64,000 nt of DNA from Bacillota bacterium (GTDB lineage: Bacteria; Bacillota; Clostridia; Lachnospirales; Bianqueaceae): the NCBI GenBank assembly GCA_017441925.1, contig JAFRUE010000002.1, positions 1 through 64,000 of the forward strand, given 5' to 3'. A model generated the notes under the pieces. The model worked only from the letters and a program-made list of their open reading frames with translations. It searched no databases and was not told the origin of the DNA. This document shows, one piece after another, positions 25,636-34,509 of the stretch (position 1 is its first letter; each line of letters starts with the position of its first letter). Made by a program: the position numbers and the translations under genes.

Positions 25636-27504
25636 TTATAGATTCTTCACACGCAGCGCGCGGACCGCGTTCAGGACCGCAAGCACCATCACACCCGTAT
25701 CCGCAAAGATCGCCGCCCACATATTCGTGATGCCGAGCGCTCCGAGGATCAGACACAGGATCTTGATCCCGATCGCGAACCAGATGTTCTCATAGACGAT
25801 CCGGATGCATTTGCGGGAGATCCTGATCGCTTTCGCGATCTTGAGCGGATCATCGTCCATCAGGACGACATCAGCCGCTTCAATAGCCGCGTCTGACCCC
25901 AGCGCGCCCATCGCGATACCGACGTCTGCACGGGACAGGACCGGCGCGTCATTGATCCCGTCCCCTACAAAAGCAAGCCTGCCGTTTCCTTTCGCTTCGG
26001 TCAGGAACTGTTCGACTTTGGCGACTTTATCCGCCGGCAGCAGCTCGCTGAAGACTTCGTCGACGCCAAGATCCGCCGCGACCGCATCGGCCGCTTTTTC
26101 CGCGTCGCCGGTCAGCATCGTCGTCCGTTCGACGCCCGCGTCCTTAAGCGCACGGATCGCTGCCTGCGCCGTAGGCTTCACAGCATCGGAGATCAGGATA
26201 TGTCCCGCGTATTCTCCGTCAACAGCCGCATGAACGACCGTACCGACACCGTGACAGTCTTTCCACTCTGAGCCGACTGCCTGCATCAGCTTACTGTTGC
26301 CGACAGCGACGGTTCTGTCATCCACCCGGGCTGTAACGCCCTGGCCGCTGATCTCGCTGACATCCGAAACCCTTGTCTCATCGATCTCCTCACCATAGGC
26401 TTTGCGCAGACTCGAGCTGATCGGATGTGTGGAAAAAGCCTCGGCATGCGCGGCCAGTTCCAGGAGCTTCCCGGATTCCATCGAATTGTGGTGCACGCCG
26501 CTGACTTCGAAAACGCCTTTGGTCATGGTGCCGGTCTTGTCAAACACAACGTGACGCACCTGCGAAAGCGTCTCCATATAGTTCGATCCTTTGATCAGGA
26601 TCCCTTCACGGCCTGCTCCGCCGAGCCCCGCGAAGAACGTCAGAGGAATGCTGACGACCAGCGCGCAGGGACAGCTGATGACCAGGAATGTCAGCGCACG
26701 GTATACCCATACGCTCCAGTCTCCACTCATCCCGAGCAGCAGACGGATCACAGGCGGCACAAGCGCCAGCGCCAGCGCCGATATACACACAGCCGGCGTA
26801 TAGATACGGGCAAATTTCGTGATAAAGTTCTCGGATCTGGACTTGCGGGAGCTTGCGTTCTCCACAAGATCAAGGATCTTGGAAGCCGTAGACTCGCCGA
26901 ATTCACGCGTTGTCCGAATACGGATCAGCCCCGACAGATTGATGCTGCCGGAAAGTACTTCACTCCCCACAGCAGCTTCTCTCGGAACGCTCTCGCCTGT
27001 CAGCGCCGCGGTATCCAGAGATGTCGTACCTTCTGTAATAATACCGTCGATTGGGATCTTCTCTCCCGGCTTGACGGTAATGACTGTCCCGATCTCGACC
27101 TCGTCCGGATCGACCTGCTCCAGACTGCCGTCCGCCTGTTCGATATTCGCGTAATCCGGTCGGATATCCATCAGTGCGCTGATATTCCTGCGCGACTTGC
27201 CGACCGCATAGCTCTGGAACAGCTCGCCGATCTGATAAAAAAGCATAACGGCAGCAGCCTCGGTATATTCACCGAGCAGGAATGCCCCCACCGTCGCGAC
27301 GCTCATCAGGAAATTCTCATCAAAAGGCTGCAGATTACGGATTCCTTTTGCGGCTTTGATCAGGATATCATATCCGATGATCAGGTAAGGAGCAAGGTAC
27401 AGGATCAGCTTCCAGGTCCCTTTGATACCGGAGATCTCGATCGCAGCAATCAGAACGGCCGCAAGAAGGATCCTGAACAGGACTTTCTTCTGCTTTTTGT
27501 TCAT
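25636..27504 (-). CDS. P1B-type Zn/Cd/Pb-translocating ATPase
   Basis: A 622-residue heavy-metal P-type ATPase: TGES (169-172), membrane CPC (278-280), phosphorylation site DKTGT (322-326), a THPI motif and GDGINDAP. The last helices contain ADTGVMVLAVLNAVRAL, whose Asp is typical of the Zn/Cd/Pb subgroup (ZntA/CadA). The protein starts directly with transmembrane helices and has no N-terminal metal-binding domain; that domain is a separate gene 14 nt upstream. It exports toxic divalent metal across the cytoplasmic membrane. Confidence 0.93.
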   Translation of the reverse strand: MNKKQKKVLFRILLAAVLIAAIEISGIKGTWKLILYLAPYLIIGYDILIKAAKGIRNLQPFDENFLMSVATVGAFLLGEYTEAAAVMLFYQIGELFQSYAVGKSRRNISALMDIRPDYANIEQADGSLEQVDPDEVEIGTVITVKPGEKIPIDGIITEGTTSLDTAALTGESVPREAAVGSEVLSGSINLSGLIRIRTTREFGESTASKILDLVENASSRKSRSENFITKFARIYTPAVCISALALALVPPVIRLLLGMSGDWSVWVYRALTFLVISCPCALVVSIPLTFFAGLGGAGREGILIKGSNYMETLSQVRHVVFDKTGTMTKGVFEVSGVHHNSMESGKLLELAAHAEAFSTHPISSSLRKAYGEEIDETRVSDVSEISGQGVTARVDDRTVAVGNSKLMQAVGSEWKDCHGVGTVVHAAVDGEYAGHILISDAVKPTAQAAIRALKDAGVERTTMLTGDAEKAADAVAADLGVDEVFSELLPADKVAKVEQFLTEAKGNGRLAFVGDGINDAPVLSRADVGIAMGALGSDAAIEAADVVLMDDDPLKIAKAIRISRKCIRIVYENIWFAIGIKILCLILGALGITNMWAAIFADTGVMVLAVLNAVRALRVKNL

Positions 27505-27518
27505 GGCGGCACCTCTGT

Positions 27519-27737
27519 TTACAGGAAGATCTCGCAGTCGCTCTCCACTTTCTTACAGTTCTTAAGGACTTCCTGCATAACGCTCTTTACGTCGGCTCCG
27601 TCCTCAAAATAAACGGTCATTTTCAAGGTCATGAAGTTGACAGCCGCGTCCGCAACACCGACAGTCTTCTTTGCGGCTTCTTCCATCTTGTTAGCACAGT
27701 TTGCACAGTCTACGTCGATCTTGTACGTCTTCTTCAT
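27519..27737 (-). CDS. Small HMA metallochaperone (detached ATPase metal-binding domain)
   Basis: A 72-residue heavy-metal-associated domain with metal ligands C11 and C14 in VDCANCANK and a ferredoxin-like fold pattern. The DCANCA form is that of Zn/Cd ATPase N-terminal domains rather than copper CopZ. It is first in the operon and 14 nt before the ATPase, which lacks this domain, so it probably hands metal to the pump or regulates it. The C-terminal pair of acidic residues and C68 could add ligands. Confidence 0.92.
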   Translation of the reverse strand: MKKTYKIDVDCANCANKMEEAAKKTVGVADAAVNFMTLKMTVYFEDGADVKSVMQEVLKNCKKVESDCEIFL

Positions 27738-27762
27738 CGTCTGTTACCTCGTCGTCTATTCA

Positions 27763-27788
27763 TTTGAACATATATTCATATGTTCAAA
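27763..27788. promoter_or_regulatory. SmtB/ArsR-type operator of the metal-efflux operon
   Basis: A perfect 11-4-11 inverted repeat, TTTGAACATAT-ATTC-ATATGTTCAAA, at the expected transcription start just downstream of the -10 box. It resembles the known ArsR/SmtB operator form (ATATGAAC...GTTCATAT). Confidence 0.88.
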
Positions 27789-27816
27789 CAGACTATACCA
27801 TACGCGGTATAGTCTG
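27789..27816. promoter_or_regulatory. Second inverted repeat in the metal-efflux promoter
   Basis: A perfect 11-6-11 palindrome, CAGACTATACC-ATACGC-GGTATAGTCTG, spans the -10, the spacer and one base of the -35 box. It may be a second repressor or activator site. Confidence 0.7.
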
Positions 27817-27820
27817 TCAA
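27792..27820 (-). promoter_or_regulatory. Promoter of the metal-efflux operon
   Basis: On the minus strand TTGACA (27815-27820) and TATAGT (27792-27797) are separated by 17 nt. Confidence 0.85.
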
Positions 27821-27865
27821 GTAGATTTCCGTATTTTTTTGTGCAGCCGGACCATGATCCGCGGC

Positions 27866-29329
27866 TTAATAATCCGCCAGACTGTAGCCGTTCTTCATGC
27901 GCGTACTGACTTCATACAGTACTTTGTTCAGCGTACTGATCGTCTCTTCTTTCGCCATGGCGCTGAGCTTCTCATTAGCCTGAACGGCCAGCTTTGCGTC
28001 GCCTGTCTCCGCGATCTTCGCGTCATATTCCAATACGATCTCACGGCCTCTCGTCATCACAGCATCCTGATACCTGTCGATCATCTGGATGCAGGCGGAG
28101 TAATGCGGATCCGCCAGCGCGCCGATCAGACGGCTCCCCCAGTAGAAAGTATCCGTCGATACATCCAGCGATACGTCGCTGAGATACTTCGGCAGTTTCG
28201 GCACATTCGGATAAACGGGAAGCAGCGCGTCAAAAGTCGTGGACCCGAAGCAGACCCATTCAAGTCCTTTGACCGCGTCCGGCACGTCACTGCGGATCTG
28301 GCAGACGGTCATGACGCCGGTCCGGTTGATGCCGATCGAACGGTACATACCTCGTTTTCCGGTATCCCGGTTCAGGTACGGATCATAATCCGTACCCTGA
28401 AAATGCCCGGAAAGCAGGTATTTGACGTCTTCGACCGCAATCTTGCGCTCCGGTACCAGCGACCACGGGATATCATCACTCTCAGGCGTGAAGTCGGCAT
28501 CCGGCCCATCCCAGCGGTACCTGCGCGGTGCGAGGAAACGTCCCATGAACCAGGCTCGCGGCGTGTTATAGAGATGATCTCTGTCCCTGTGCGATCCGAA
28601 AATATCCCTTGGATTGCATTTGCCGTCCTGATTCAGATCCAGACGGTATTTCATGATGAACTCCCGCAGATCCTTAGAGCACATATTCTCTTTGGCTTCC
28701 CCGTATGCGTCGTCAAAATCAAATCCGTCCATTCCGAACTGGTTGGGATTGATCACGACGACATCATCCGGAACGCGCCGCGCCATCCAGTGATGCCCGC
28801 CGATCGTCTCGAGCCACCAGATCTCATTCTCATCGTTGAACGCGATACCGTTCGATTCATAGGTCCCGTACTGCTCGAGCAGGCTGCCGAGACGCTCTAC
28901 GCCCTCTCGGGCCGTATGAATATAAGGCAGGACCAGCACGACAAAATCCTCTTCCCCGATACCGCCGGGCGTCTCCTTGCCGCGCGGCGTTTTCGCCTTG
29001 ACAAGGTCAACATACGGATCCGCCGCGAGTACGCGCGGGTTGGAAGTGATCGTTTCCGTCGCGGTCATTCCGACATTCGCTGCATTGATTCCCGTCGCCG
29101 GCCAGATTCCTTCTTTAGTATCGACGTTCGGACACATCGTATAGCGCATCGGGGCATCGGGCAGATCGACCTCCACATGCGAATTCACGCTCTTATAGTG
29201 TTTTTTCTGATCTTTGGGCTCCACGACGATGATCTTCTTTACGTCATAATGACCGTCATCCGTTCTCGCGATCATCGTTGAATTGTCGTTGCTGGCCCTC
29301 TTCCCTACGAGTACCGTTGTACATGCCAT
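27866..29329 (-). CDS. C69-family dipeptidase
   Basis: A 487-residue N-terminal-nucleophile hydrolase of peptidase family C69 (PepD). It starts MACTTVLVGKRAS; removal of the first residues would expose the catalytic Cys (C3). DDGHYDVKK, PATGINAANVGMTATET and SNGIAFND are family blocks. It cleaves dipeptides in the cytoplasm. It lies 45 nt after pepT and is the last gene of the leftward aldo/keto reductase-ogl-pepT run. Confidence 0.9.
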   Translation of the reverse strand: MACTTVLVGKRASNDNSTMIARTDDGHYDVKKIIVVEPKDQKKHYKSVNSHVEVDLPDAPMRYTMCPNVDTKEGIWPATGINAANVGMTATETITSNPRVLAADPYVDLVKAKTPRGKETPGGIGEEDFVVLVLPYIHTAREGVERLGSLLEQYGTYESNGIAFNDENEIWWLETIGGHHWMARRVPDDVVVINPNQFGMDGFDFDDAYGEAKENMCSKDLREFIMKYRLDLNQDGKCNPRDIFGSHRDRDHLYNTPRAWFMGRFLAPRRYRWDGPDADFTPESDDIPWSLVPERKIAVEDVKYLLSGHFQGTDYDPYLNRDTGKRGMYRSIGINRTGVMTVCQIRSDVPDAVKGLEWVCFGSTTFDALLPVYPNVPKLPKYLSDVSLDVSTDTFYWGSRLIGALADPHYSACIQMIDRYQDAVMTRGREIVLEYDAKIAETGDAKLAVQANEKLSAMAKEETISTLNKVLYEVSTRMKNGYSLADY

Positions 29330-29374
29330 AGTATGCTTTCTCCTCTGCTGATTATATTGATGCGGTATCGGCTA

Positions 29375-30649
29375 TTATTCCGGCTTCCTGGCCGCGAACG
29401 CGGCGCACAGCCTCCGGAGGATCTCCACGTTCCTGACCATCGACTGGATCGGGACATATTCGAACCGTCCGTGAGCGTTCTCATAGCCGGCGGAAAGGTT
29501 CGGGCACGGCAGTCCGCGGAAAGTGAGTGCCGCTCCGTCCGTGCCGCCGCGGAAGGGTTCGCAGACAGGCTCAAGCCCGCTGTCCCGGATCGCCTGGCAA
29601 AGCGTCTGGGCAAGCCACGGCACCTGCTGCAGCACTTCTTTCATATTGCTGTACTGATGATGGATCGTCAGTGCGACACGGTCTTTTCCATATGTCTCTG
29701 CGAGACGCTCCGCGCATTTCCGCAGATGATCCTCTCTCGCCCGGAATCCGTCCTTATCGAAATCACGGATGATCAGCCGGACCTCCGCGTGCTCACAGGC
29801 CGCGCTGCAGGAGATCACATGGTAGAAACCTTCTACACCGGCGGTATACTGCGGTTTCTCCCGGGGCGGGAGCATCGCAAGGAATTCTCCCGCGATATCG
29901 GCTGCATTGATCATGATGCCTTTCGCCGTGCCGGTATGGACACTTCTGCCCTCCATCGTCAGTTTCGCCTCAGACGCATAGAACGTCTCATCCTCATACC
30001 ACCCCAGATGATCTCCGTCAAGCGTATAGGCGACCTTAGCCGTCAGACTGGAGAGATCGACGTCCTTGGCCAGTCCGCCGACCTCTTCATCCGGAGTAAA
30101 GACCAGATCGATCGCAGCATGCGGCTCTTCCGGATGCGCCGAATACCACGCTGCCAGAGTCATCACGGCAGCGATGGATGCTTTATCATCACCGCCAAGC
30201 AGCGTCGTGCCATCCGTCAGGATCAGATCCTGCCCGATATACTGTCGGAGATTCGCATAATCAGCGGCTTTCATGACGATGCCCTTCTCCCGGTTGAGCA
30301 CAATGTCTCCGCCGTCGTAGTTCTCAAGGATCCACGGCTTTACATCCGTCCCGCTCGCATCAGGCGCAGTATCCATATGCGTGATGAAAGCTACTGCCGT
30401 TCCCTCTCCCGGAGACAGATTCGACGGAATTGCCGCGTACAGCACACAGTTCTCCTCATCAAACCTGACATACGGCACCCCTATCGCGGCTAGCTCGTCC
30501 TGGAGCAGGATCGCCAGATCCCTCTGCTTATCCGTCGTCGGCCACTTGCCGCTGTAAGGCTGAGACTGCGTATCCACACGGGCATAGCGCATCAAACGCT
30601 CTGCGGTCTGTTGATAGATCTCCCTGTCCGCTGCTCTCCAGTCCATCAT
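29375..30649 (-). CDS. pepT: Peptidase T (tripeptide aminopeptidase)
   Basis: A 424-residue M20 zinc aminopeptidase. Family features include ITHMDTAPDASG (metal His and catalytic Asp), TLLGGDDKASIA (bridging Asp), PDEEVGG (catalytic Glu plus metal Glu), RIIRDFD-type dimer region and GGTDGA near the end. It removes N-terminal residues from tripeptides. It lies 9 nt after the oligogalacturonate lyase gene with GGAG upstream and pairs functionally with the C69 dipeptidase downstream. Confidence 0.95.
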   Translation of the reverse strand: MMDWRAADREIYQQTAERLMRYARVDTQSQPYSGKWPTTDKQRDLAILLQDELAAIGVPYVRFDEENCVLYAAIPSNLSPGEGTAVAFITHMDTAPDASGTDVKPWILENYDGGDIVLNREKGIVMKAADYANLRQYIGQDLILTDGTTLLGGDDKASIAAVMTLAAWYSAHPEEPHAAIDLVFTPDEEVGGLAKDVDLSSLTAKVAYTLDGDHLGWYEDETFYASEAKLTMEGRSVHTGTAKGIMINAADIAGEFLAMLPPREKPQYTAGVEGFYHVISCSAACEHAEVRLIIRDFDKDGFRAREDHLRKCAERLAETYGKDRVALTIHHQYSNMKEVLQQVPWLAQTLCQAIRDSGLEPVCEPFRGGTDGAALTFRGLPCPNLSAGYENAHGRFEYVPIQSMVRNVEILRRLCAAFAARKPE

Positions 30650-30658
30650 GTTCTCCTT

Positions 30659-31825
30659 TTATTTGCTCTTGATAACGTCCTTGACCTTGGGAAGCGCTGT
30701 CACGTCTTCCGGCACATCCGCGAGATACAGCTGGATATAGCCCGTAGAGTTGCTGTTGTAAAGCACCTGGCGGTCGCCCGGCATCAGCCTTGGATGCGGA
30801 TGGGAAGCCTGATGGAAGAATCCGCCGTCATGCATGGCCAGGATTCTGGCGTCGTCATAATCCGTACCGTTGAACCGGTACAGCTTGATCGTCGAGCCGG
30901 CATCACTTACGATCAGATTGAAATCATTGGAATGAATATGATCCGGACTCGGGAAAGGAACGCAGAGCGCTTCCATCTCATTCTTTCCATCATAGTCTAT
31001 TACGCCGAAATACGAAGTGCCGGCTGCTCTTCTGTGCACCTGATAGCCTACGCGCAGGCCGTCCGCGTACCAGTATTCATGTCCGATCATCTCCTGATCG
31101 ACCTTGCGGGGACGCAGCATATACGGCTTACAGGTCTCCGTATCCAGGAACCAGATCCGCTGATCGACCAGATTCCACGGGCCCTCATGGCAAAACGTCA
31201 GGAAGGTCGGCTGCGTCGGGGAAGGATTGACATGCCCGATCCAGCATTTCTCCTGCCAGAGCACATCGCAATGACCGCTGTCCACATCGATCCGGATGAT
31301 CCGGCTGTCGGGATGCGCTGCAAACGTCTCGTTAAAGCCGATATAGCTGGCGCCCATATTCGTATAGATCCGTGATGACAGATCTTCGCCAAGGACACAG
31401 TAGACATAGCGTCCGTCCGCACCGGTAAGTCCGCCGCCGAGCTTGAATCCCTCCGGCGCCGCATAGAGGAAGCGGGACTCGAGTTTCTCCACATCGTAGG
31501 CATAGATCTTGTTCTCGCGCAGATAGTATATCTCCGGCCGTTTCGGATTGAAATCATTGACGAAGCTGACCGGTGTCCTGTCTCCAGGCTGATAATCGGT
31601 CAGGCGGTTGATGACGCCGCTCTCCAGATTAACGGTGAAAAGATTGCGGGCATTCCCACGGTCGGAAATGAACAGATATTCCGTCCCGTTCTTCCACAGT
31701 CCGTTATTCGTAAAATAAGCATGATGGCTGTCGCAGTAATATGACGTCAGCTGACGGACCGTAACTCCGGATACTCTGTCCTTAAAGACATTCATTTCGG
31801 ACGGATAGGTTTCAAATGTTTTCAT
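30659..31825 (-). CDS. ogl: Oligogalacturonate lyase (PL22)
   Basis: The start is ATG 31825 with AAGGAG upstream, giving 388 residues, the usual PL22 length. The seven-bladed beta-propeller enzyme keeps the metal ligands: Q339, H342 and H344 in HQASHPHPR have the same spacing as Q350, H353 and H355 of Yersinia Ogl, and the fourth ligand is likely H296 or H298 in SPDHIHSNDFN. It cleaves unsaturated digalacturonate to 5-keto-4-deoxyuronate in the cytoplasm, the last depolymerising step of pectin use. No kdgF, kduI or kduD is certain nearby, although the SDR at 40187 resembles KduD-type proteins. Confidence 0.95.
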   Translation of the reverse strand: MKTFETYPSEMNVFKDRVSGVTVRQLTSYYCDSHHAYFTNNGLWKNGTEYLFISDRGNARNLFTVNLESGVINRLTDYQPGDRTPVSFVNDFNPKRPEIYYLRENKIYAYDVEKLESRFLYAAPEGFKLGGGLTGADGRYVYCVLGEDLSSRIYTNMGASYIGFNETFAAHPDSRIIRIDVDSGHCDVLWQEKCWIGHVNPSPTQPTFLTFCHEGPWNLVDQRIWFLDTETCKPYMLRPRKVDQEMIGHEYWYADGLRVGYQVHRRAAGTSYFGVIDYDGKNEMEALCVPFPSPDHIHSNDFNLIVSDAGSTIKLYRFNGTDYDDARILAMHDGGFFHQASHPHPRLMPGDRQVLYNSNSTGYIQLYLADVPEDVTALPKVKDVIKSK

Positions 31826-31847
31826 AATCAGTCTCCTTTTGTAGATG

Positions 31848-31881
31848 GAATTTGTGTTTCCGGTTAGAATTTGTGTTTCCG
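31848..31881. repeat. Short tandem repeat before ogl
   Basis: GAATTTGTGTTTCCG occurs twice with a 19-bp period (31848-31862 and 31867-31881) between the aldo/keto reductase stop and the ogl ribosome-binding site. Confidence 0.8.
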
Positions 31882-31898
31882 CCTGGCTGCCGGCCGGT

Positions 31899-32885
31899 TC
31901 AGCGGCCTTCAATCAGGCTGTAGTCTTCTTCTGTCAGCTGCAGATCAGGTGCTGAGAGCGAATCCGCAAGCTGCGCGATACCGGAACTTCCGAGGATCGG
32001 CATGACGGAAGGACCCATTCCGGTCAGATACGCGACACCGATCGCCGCTGGCGATACCTTATATTTCGCGCAGAGCTGCTCTACCGCGATTGCACGGCGG
32101 CGGTTGTCTGGATCCTGGTATTTCTTCAGGCCGCCGGATGCTTTAAGGGCATCATAGCCCGCTGCCGCTGTCGGGCCTGCCGCCATGATCTTGCTGAACA
32201 AGCCGCTTGCCTGTGAAGTATAACACATCACCAGCAGCCCGCTCTCCCGGTACAGCGGGATTTCTTCCGGCTTCATCGCGAACTGCGTCTTGTCGCCGGG
32301 ATTCTCGGATTCATCGTATTTAGCCATGCTCCATTCGATCTGGAACGCGGTAAAGGGCGTCAGCCCGTGCTCTGCAGCGTATTTATTGGCTTCCATGATC
32401 CGCGCGAAGCGCCAGTTGGAAGCACCGATCGCTCTGACATAGCCTTTCTTCACAAAATCATGCAGTGTCCCCATAACTTCCGCCATATCCATCTGCGGAT
32501 TGTCGCGGTGCAGGAAATACAGATCGACATAATCCGTCTTCAGATTCCGTAAAGACTGCTCCAGGTCGAACCGCAGATCTTTCTCCGTCAGACGGTTGAA
32601 CGCACGGTCCTCCATCGGCGGATGCGCGCCTTTTGTGACCAGGAAAATACTCTCTCTGTCGCTCCTGCCGGCAAGATACCGGCCGATCATGGATTCGGAA
32701 TAGCCGAATCCGCCGTCCGGTGCGTCAAAACCGTATACGCGGGCCGTATCGATCACGTTTACGCCCTGTGAACGTACGAATTCTATGGCTTCAGCCGCCT
32801 GATCCGCTGAATACCGTTTGCCGAACGCAGTTGTTCCAAGCGCGATCGCGGAGAGCTCTCTGCCCTGAAACTGAATTGTTTTCAT
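31899..32885 (-). CDS. Aldo/keto reductase
   Basis: A 328-residue AKR with the (beta/alpha)8 barrel and catalytic tetrad region: D46 and Y51 in IDTARVYG, the Lys in LVTKGAH and the His in YFLHRDNP. NAD(P)H-dependent reduction of a carbonyl compound is expected. It heads the operon that includes oligogalacturonate lyase, so a sugar-derived aldehyde or keto-uronate is a possible substrate; this is inference. AGGAGG precedes the ATG. Confidence 0.9.
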   Translation of the reverse strand: MKTIQFQGRELSAIALGTTAFGKRYSADQAAEAIEFVRSQGVNVIDTARVYGFDAPDGGFGYSESMIGRYLAGRSDRESIFLVTKGAHPPMEDRAFNRLTEKDLRFDLEQSLRNLKTDYVDLYFLHRDNPQMDMAEVMGTLHDFVKKGYVRAIGASNWRFARIMEANKYAAEHGLTPFTAFQIEWSMAKYDESENPGDKTQFAMKPEEIPLYRESGLLVMCYTSQASGLFSKIMAAGPTAAAGYDALKASGGLKKYQDPDNRRRAIAVEQLCAKYKVSPAAIGVAYLTGMGPSVMPILGSSGIAQLADSLSAPDLQLTEEDYSLIEGR

Positions 32886-32927
32886 AACGTGGCCTCCTGT
32901 CTTTCTGTATATGATCTGTTATTGCTG

Positions 32928-32955
32928 ATTATATCACAAAATATCCCTACGGCAA
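32928..32955 (-). promoter_or_regulatory. Promoter of the akr-ogl-pepT-pepD run
   Basis: On the minus strand TTGCCG (32950-32955) and TATAAT (32928-32933) are separated by 16 nt. The -10 is perfect, the -35 partial. Confidence 0.6.
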
Positions 32956-33021
32956 CGTTCAGAATCCGATGTAACACTTTTTTTATTTCTGTCCTGTTCC
33001 TGCAGGATTCCTGACGGCTCC

Positions 33022-33050
33022 TTGATTTTTACGCTGCAAACGCATATACT
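33022..33050 (+). promoter_or_regulatory. Promoter of the WG-repeat lipoprotein gene
   Basis: TTGATT (33022-33027) and TATACT (33045-33050) are separated by 17 nt, 45 nt before the ATG. Confidence 0.7.
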
Positions 33051-33095
33051 GTAAGTGTTACGGATTCCGATATCATCAGAAAGAAGGATCTATAT

Positions 33096-34487
33096 ATGAT
33101 CAGTTTCATTAACGCTATACGTTTCCGCAGATCTGCGGCGTTCTGCCTTGCGGCACTGCTCGCCGCGGCTATACTGCTTGCCTCCTGCAGCAGCGGACCA
33201 CAGCCCGGCACTTCATCTTCAGATAAAAAGAACGAGGCTTCCGCTGCGGATCCCTCAAAGGATGCCGGCAAATCCGCCGACAGCCAGACAGCTGAAAACA
33301 GCAAGAGTTCAGCCGCTTCTGCTGCGCCGGACGATTCCATCCCTGCCGAGCCCGTTCCTGAAGAGCCCGCGGCTCTGCTGACTGACGCGGCAGATGCAGT
33401 CTGGATCAACGATGCCGTCTATGATTATCAGGATGTCACGCCGGTCTGGGCAGCGGATTTCTCGGATATGAGCGGCCGGTATATGACCGGTTCCGGAGCG
33501 CTGATCCGCCGGGAAGCCGCATCCGCTAACCGCGTGGATCTGTATGAACTTGAGATCGAGTCCTATTCTCCGATTGACGAATACTACCTGTATCTGCCGG
33601 CGGATTCGGATGTCTGGCGTTTCTTCTACATGCCGGAGCTCACCGCTTCCGGTGATACCGGATGGGACGGAGAAACATGGAATCTTGTGGGGGCTGCTCT
33701 GCCGAATCTCTCCGGAGCGGACGGTATCTGGTACGGAAACTCGCCGACAGGCCGCGAATCTCCATGGGATCTGCTGCTTTTCGGCAGCCGTGTCACCGGC
33801 ATTCCTGCTCTTGTGTATGATAAAGTGTCGGGGATCTCCTACCTCTATATTGAAAGCCAGATGGGCGACTGCGCGATGCGTCAGCTTGAACCGGATATCC
33901 TGCATAAGCCCTACCGTGCGAATATCGAACATACCGTCGATCATGACGCCCTTCCGGAAGACATCTCCGGATTGCTGCTCTGGCAGAGCGTCGATGAGAC
34001 CGGCGGATATTATCCGCAAGGGACGGTTTATACGGCGGAACCTTATGTTGAGGCCGTCAGACATTCCTCTGAACCGGTTGTCTTTATCGGGCCGGACGCA
34101 AAACCGCTTCCGCTCGGCCGTGAATATACGAATGCCGGCTGTTTCTCCTTCGGATACGCTGCTGTCGAGGCGGACGGCAAATGGGGCTATATCGATGAAA
34201 CCGGCCGCGAAGTCATCCCCTGCGAATATGATCCCGCTCCGGATTACGGCTTTCCTGCGGATCCTGCAAAAGGACATGATTTACTTCTGACCGCCTATCC
34301 TTCGACCAGCGGGACCGCTGTTGTTTTCAGGGACGGTGAATGCGGCCTGATCTCAATGGACGGGACTCTTCTGATCGGTTTCGGCGTATTTGACAATATG
34401 GCTCCCGCCTACGAAGACCAGCTGTGGGTCGAGACGGCAGAAGGCTGGCGTCTGCTGGATCTTGCGGCGCTCAAAGCTCTCATGTGA
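33096..34487 (+). CDS. Lipoprotein with C-terminal WG-repeat-like segment
   Basis: A 463-residue exported protein. A positively charged start, hydrophobic helix and lipobox LLASC (lipid-modified C31) indicate membrane anchoring outside the cell. Residues about 32-95 are a low-complexity Ser/Ala/Pro/Glu linker. The C-terminal part carries a WG-repeat pattern, DGKWGYIDETGREVIPCEYD. The middle 250 residues are not recognised. WG repeats are widespread in surface proteins of unknown role. A GH106-like fragment follows 22 nt downstream in the same direction. Confidence 0.85.
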   Translation: MISFINAIRFRRSAAFCLAALLAAAILLASCSSGPQPGTSSSDKKNEASAADPSKDAGKSADSQTAENSKSSAASAAPDDSIPAEPVPEEPAALLTDAADAVWINDAVYDYQDVTPVWAADFSDMSGRYMTGSGALIRREAASANRVDLYELEIESYSPIDEYYLYLPADSDVWRFFYMPELTASGDTGWDGETWNLVGAALPNLSGADGIWYGNSPTGRESPWDLLLFGSRVTGIPALVYDKVSGISYLYIESQMGDCAMRQLEPDILHKPYRANIEHTVDHDALPEDISGLLLWQSVDETGGYYPQGTVYTAEPYVEAVRHSSEPVVFIGPDAKPLPLGREYTNAGCFSFGYAAVEADGKWGYIDETGREVIPCEYDPAPDYGFPADPAKGHDLLLTAYPSTSGTAVVFRDGECGLISMDGTLLIGFGVFDNMAPAYEDQLWVETAEGWRLLDLAALKALM

Positions 34488-34509
34488 TCCGGTCCGGGAG
34501 GAGGTAACG

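Noticed and set aside
25621..25756. N-terminal extension of the ArsR-type repressor
   Set aside because: It would overlap the end of the ATPase gene. The internal ATG at 25621 restores the SmtB residue numbering.
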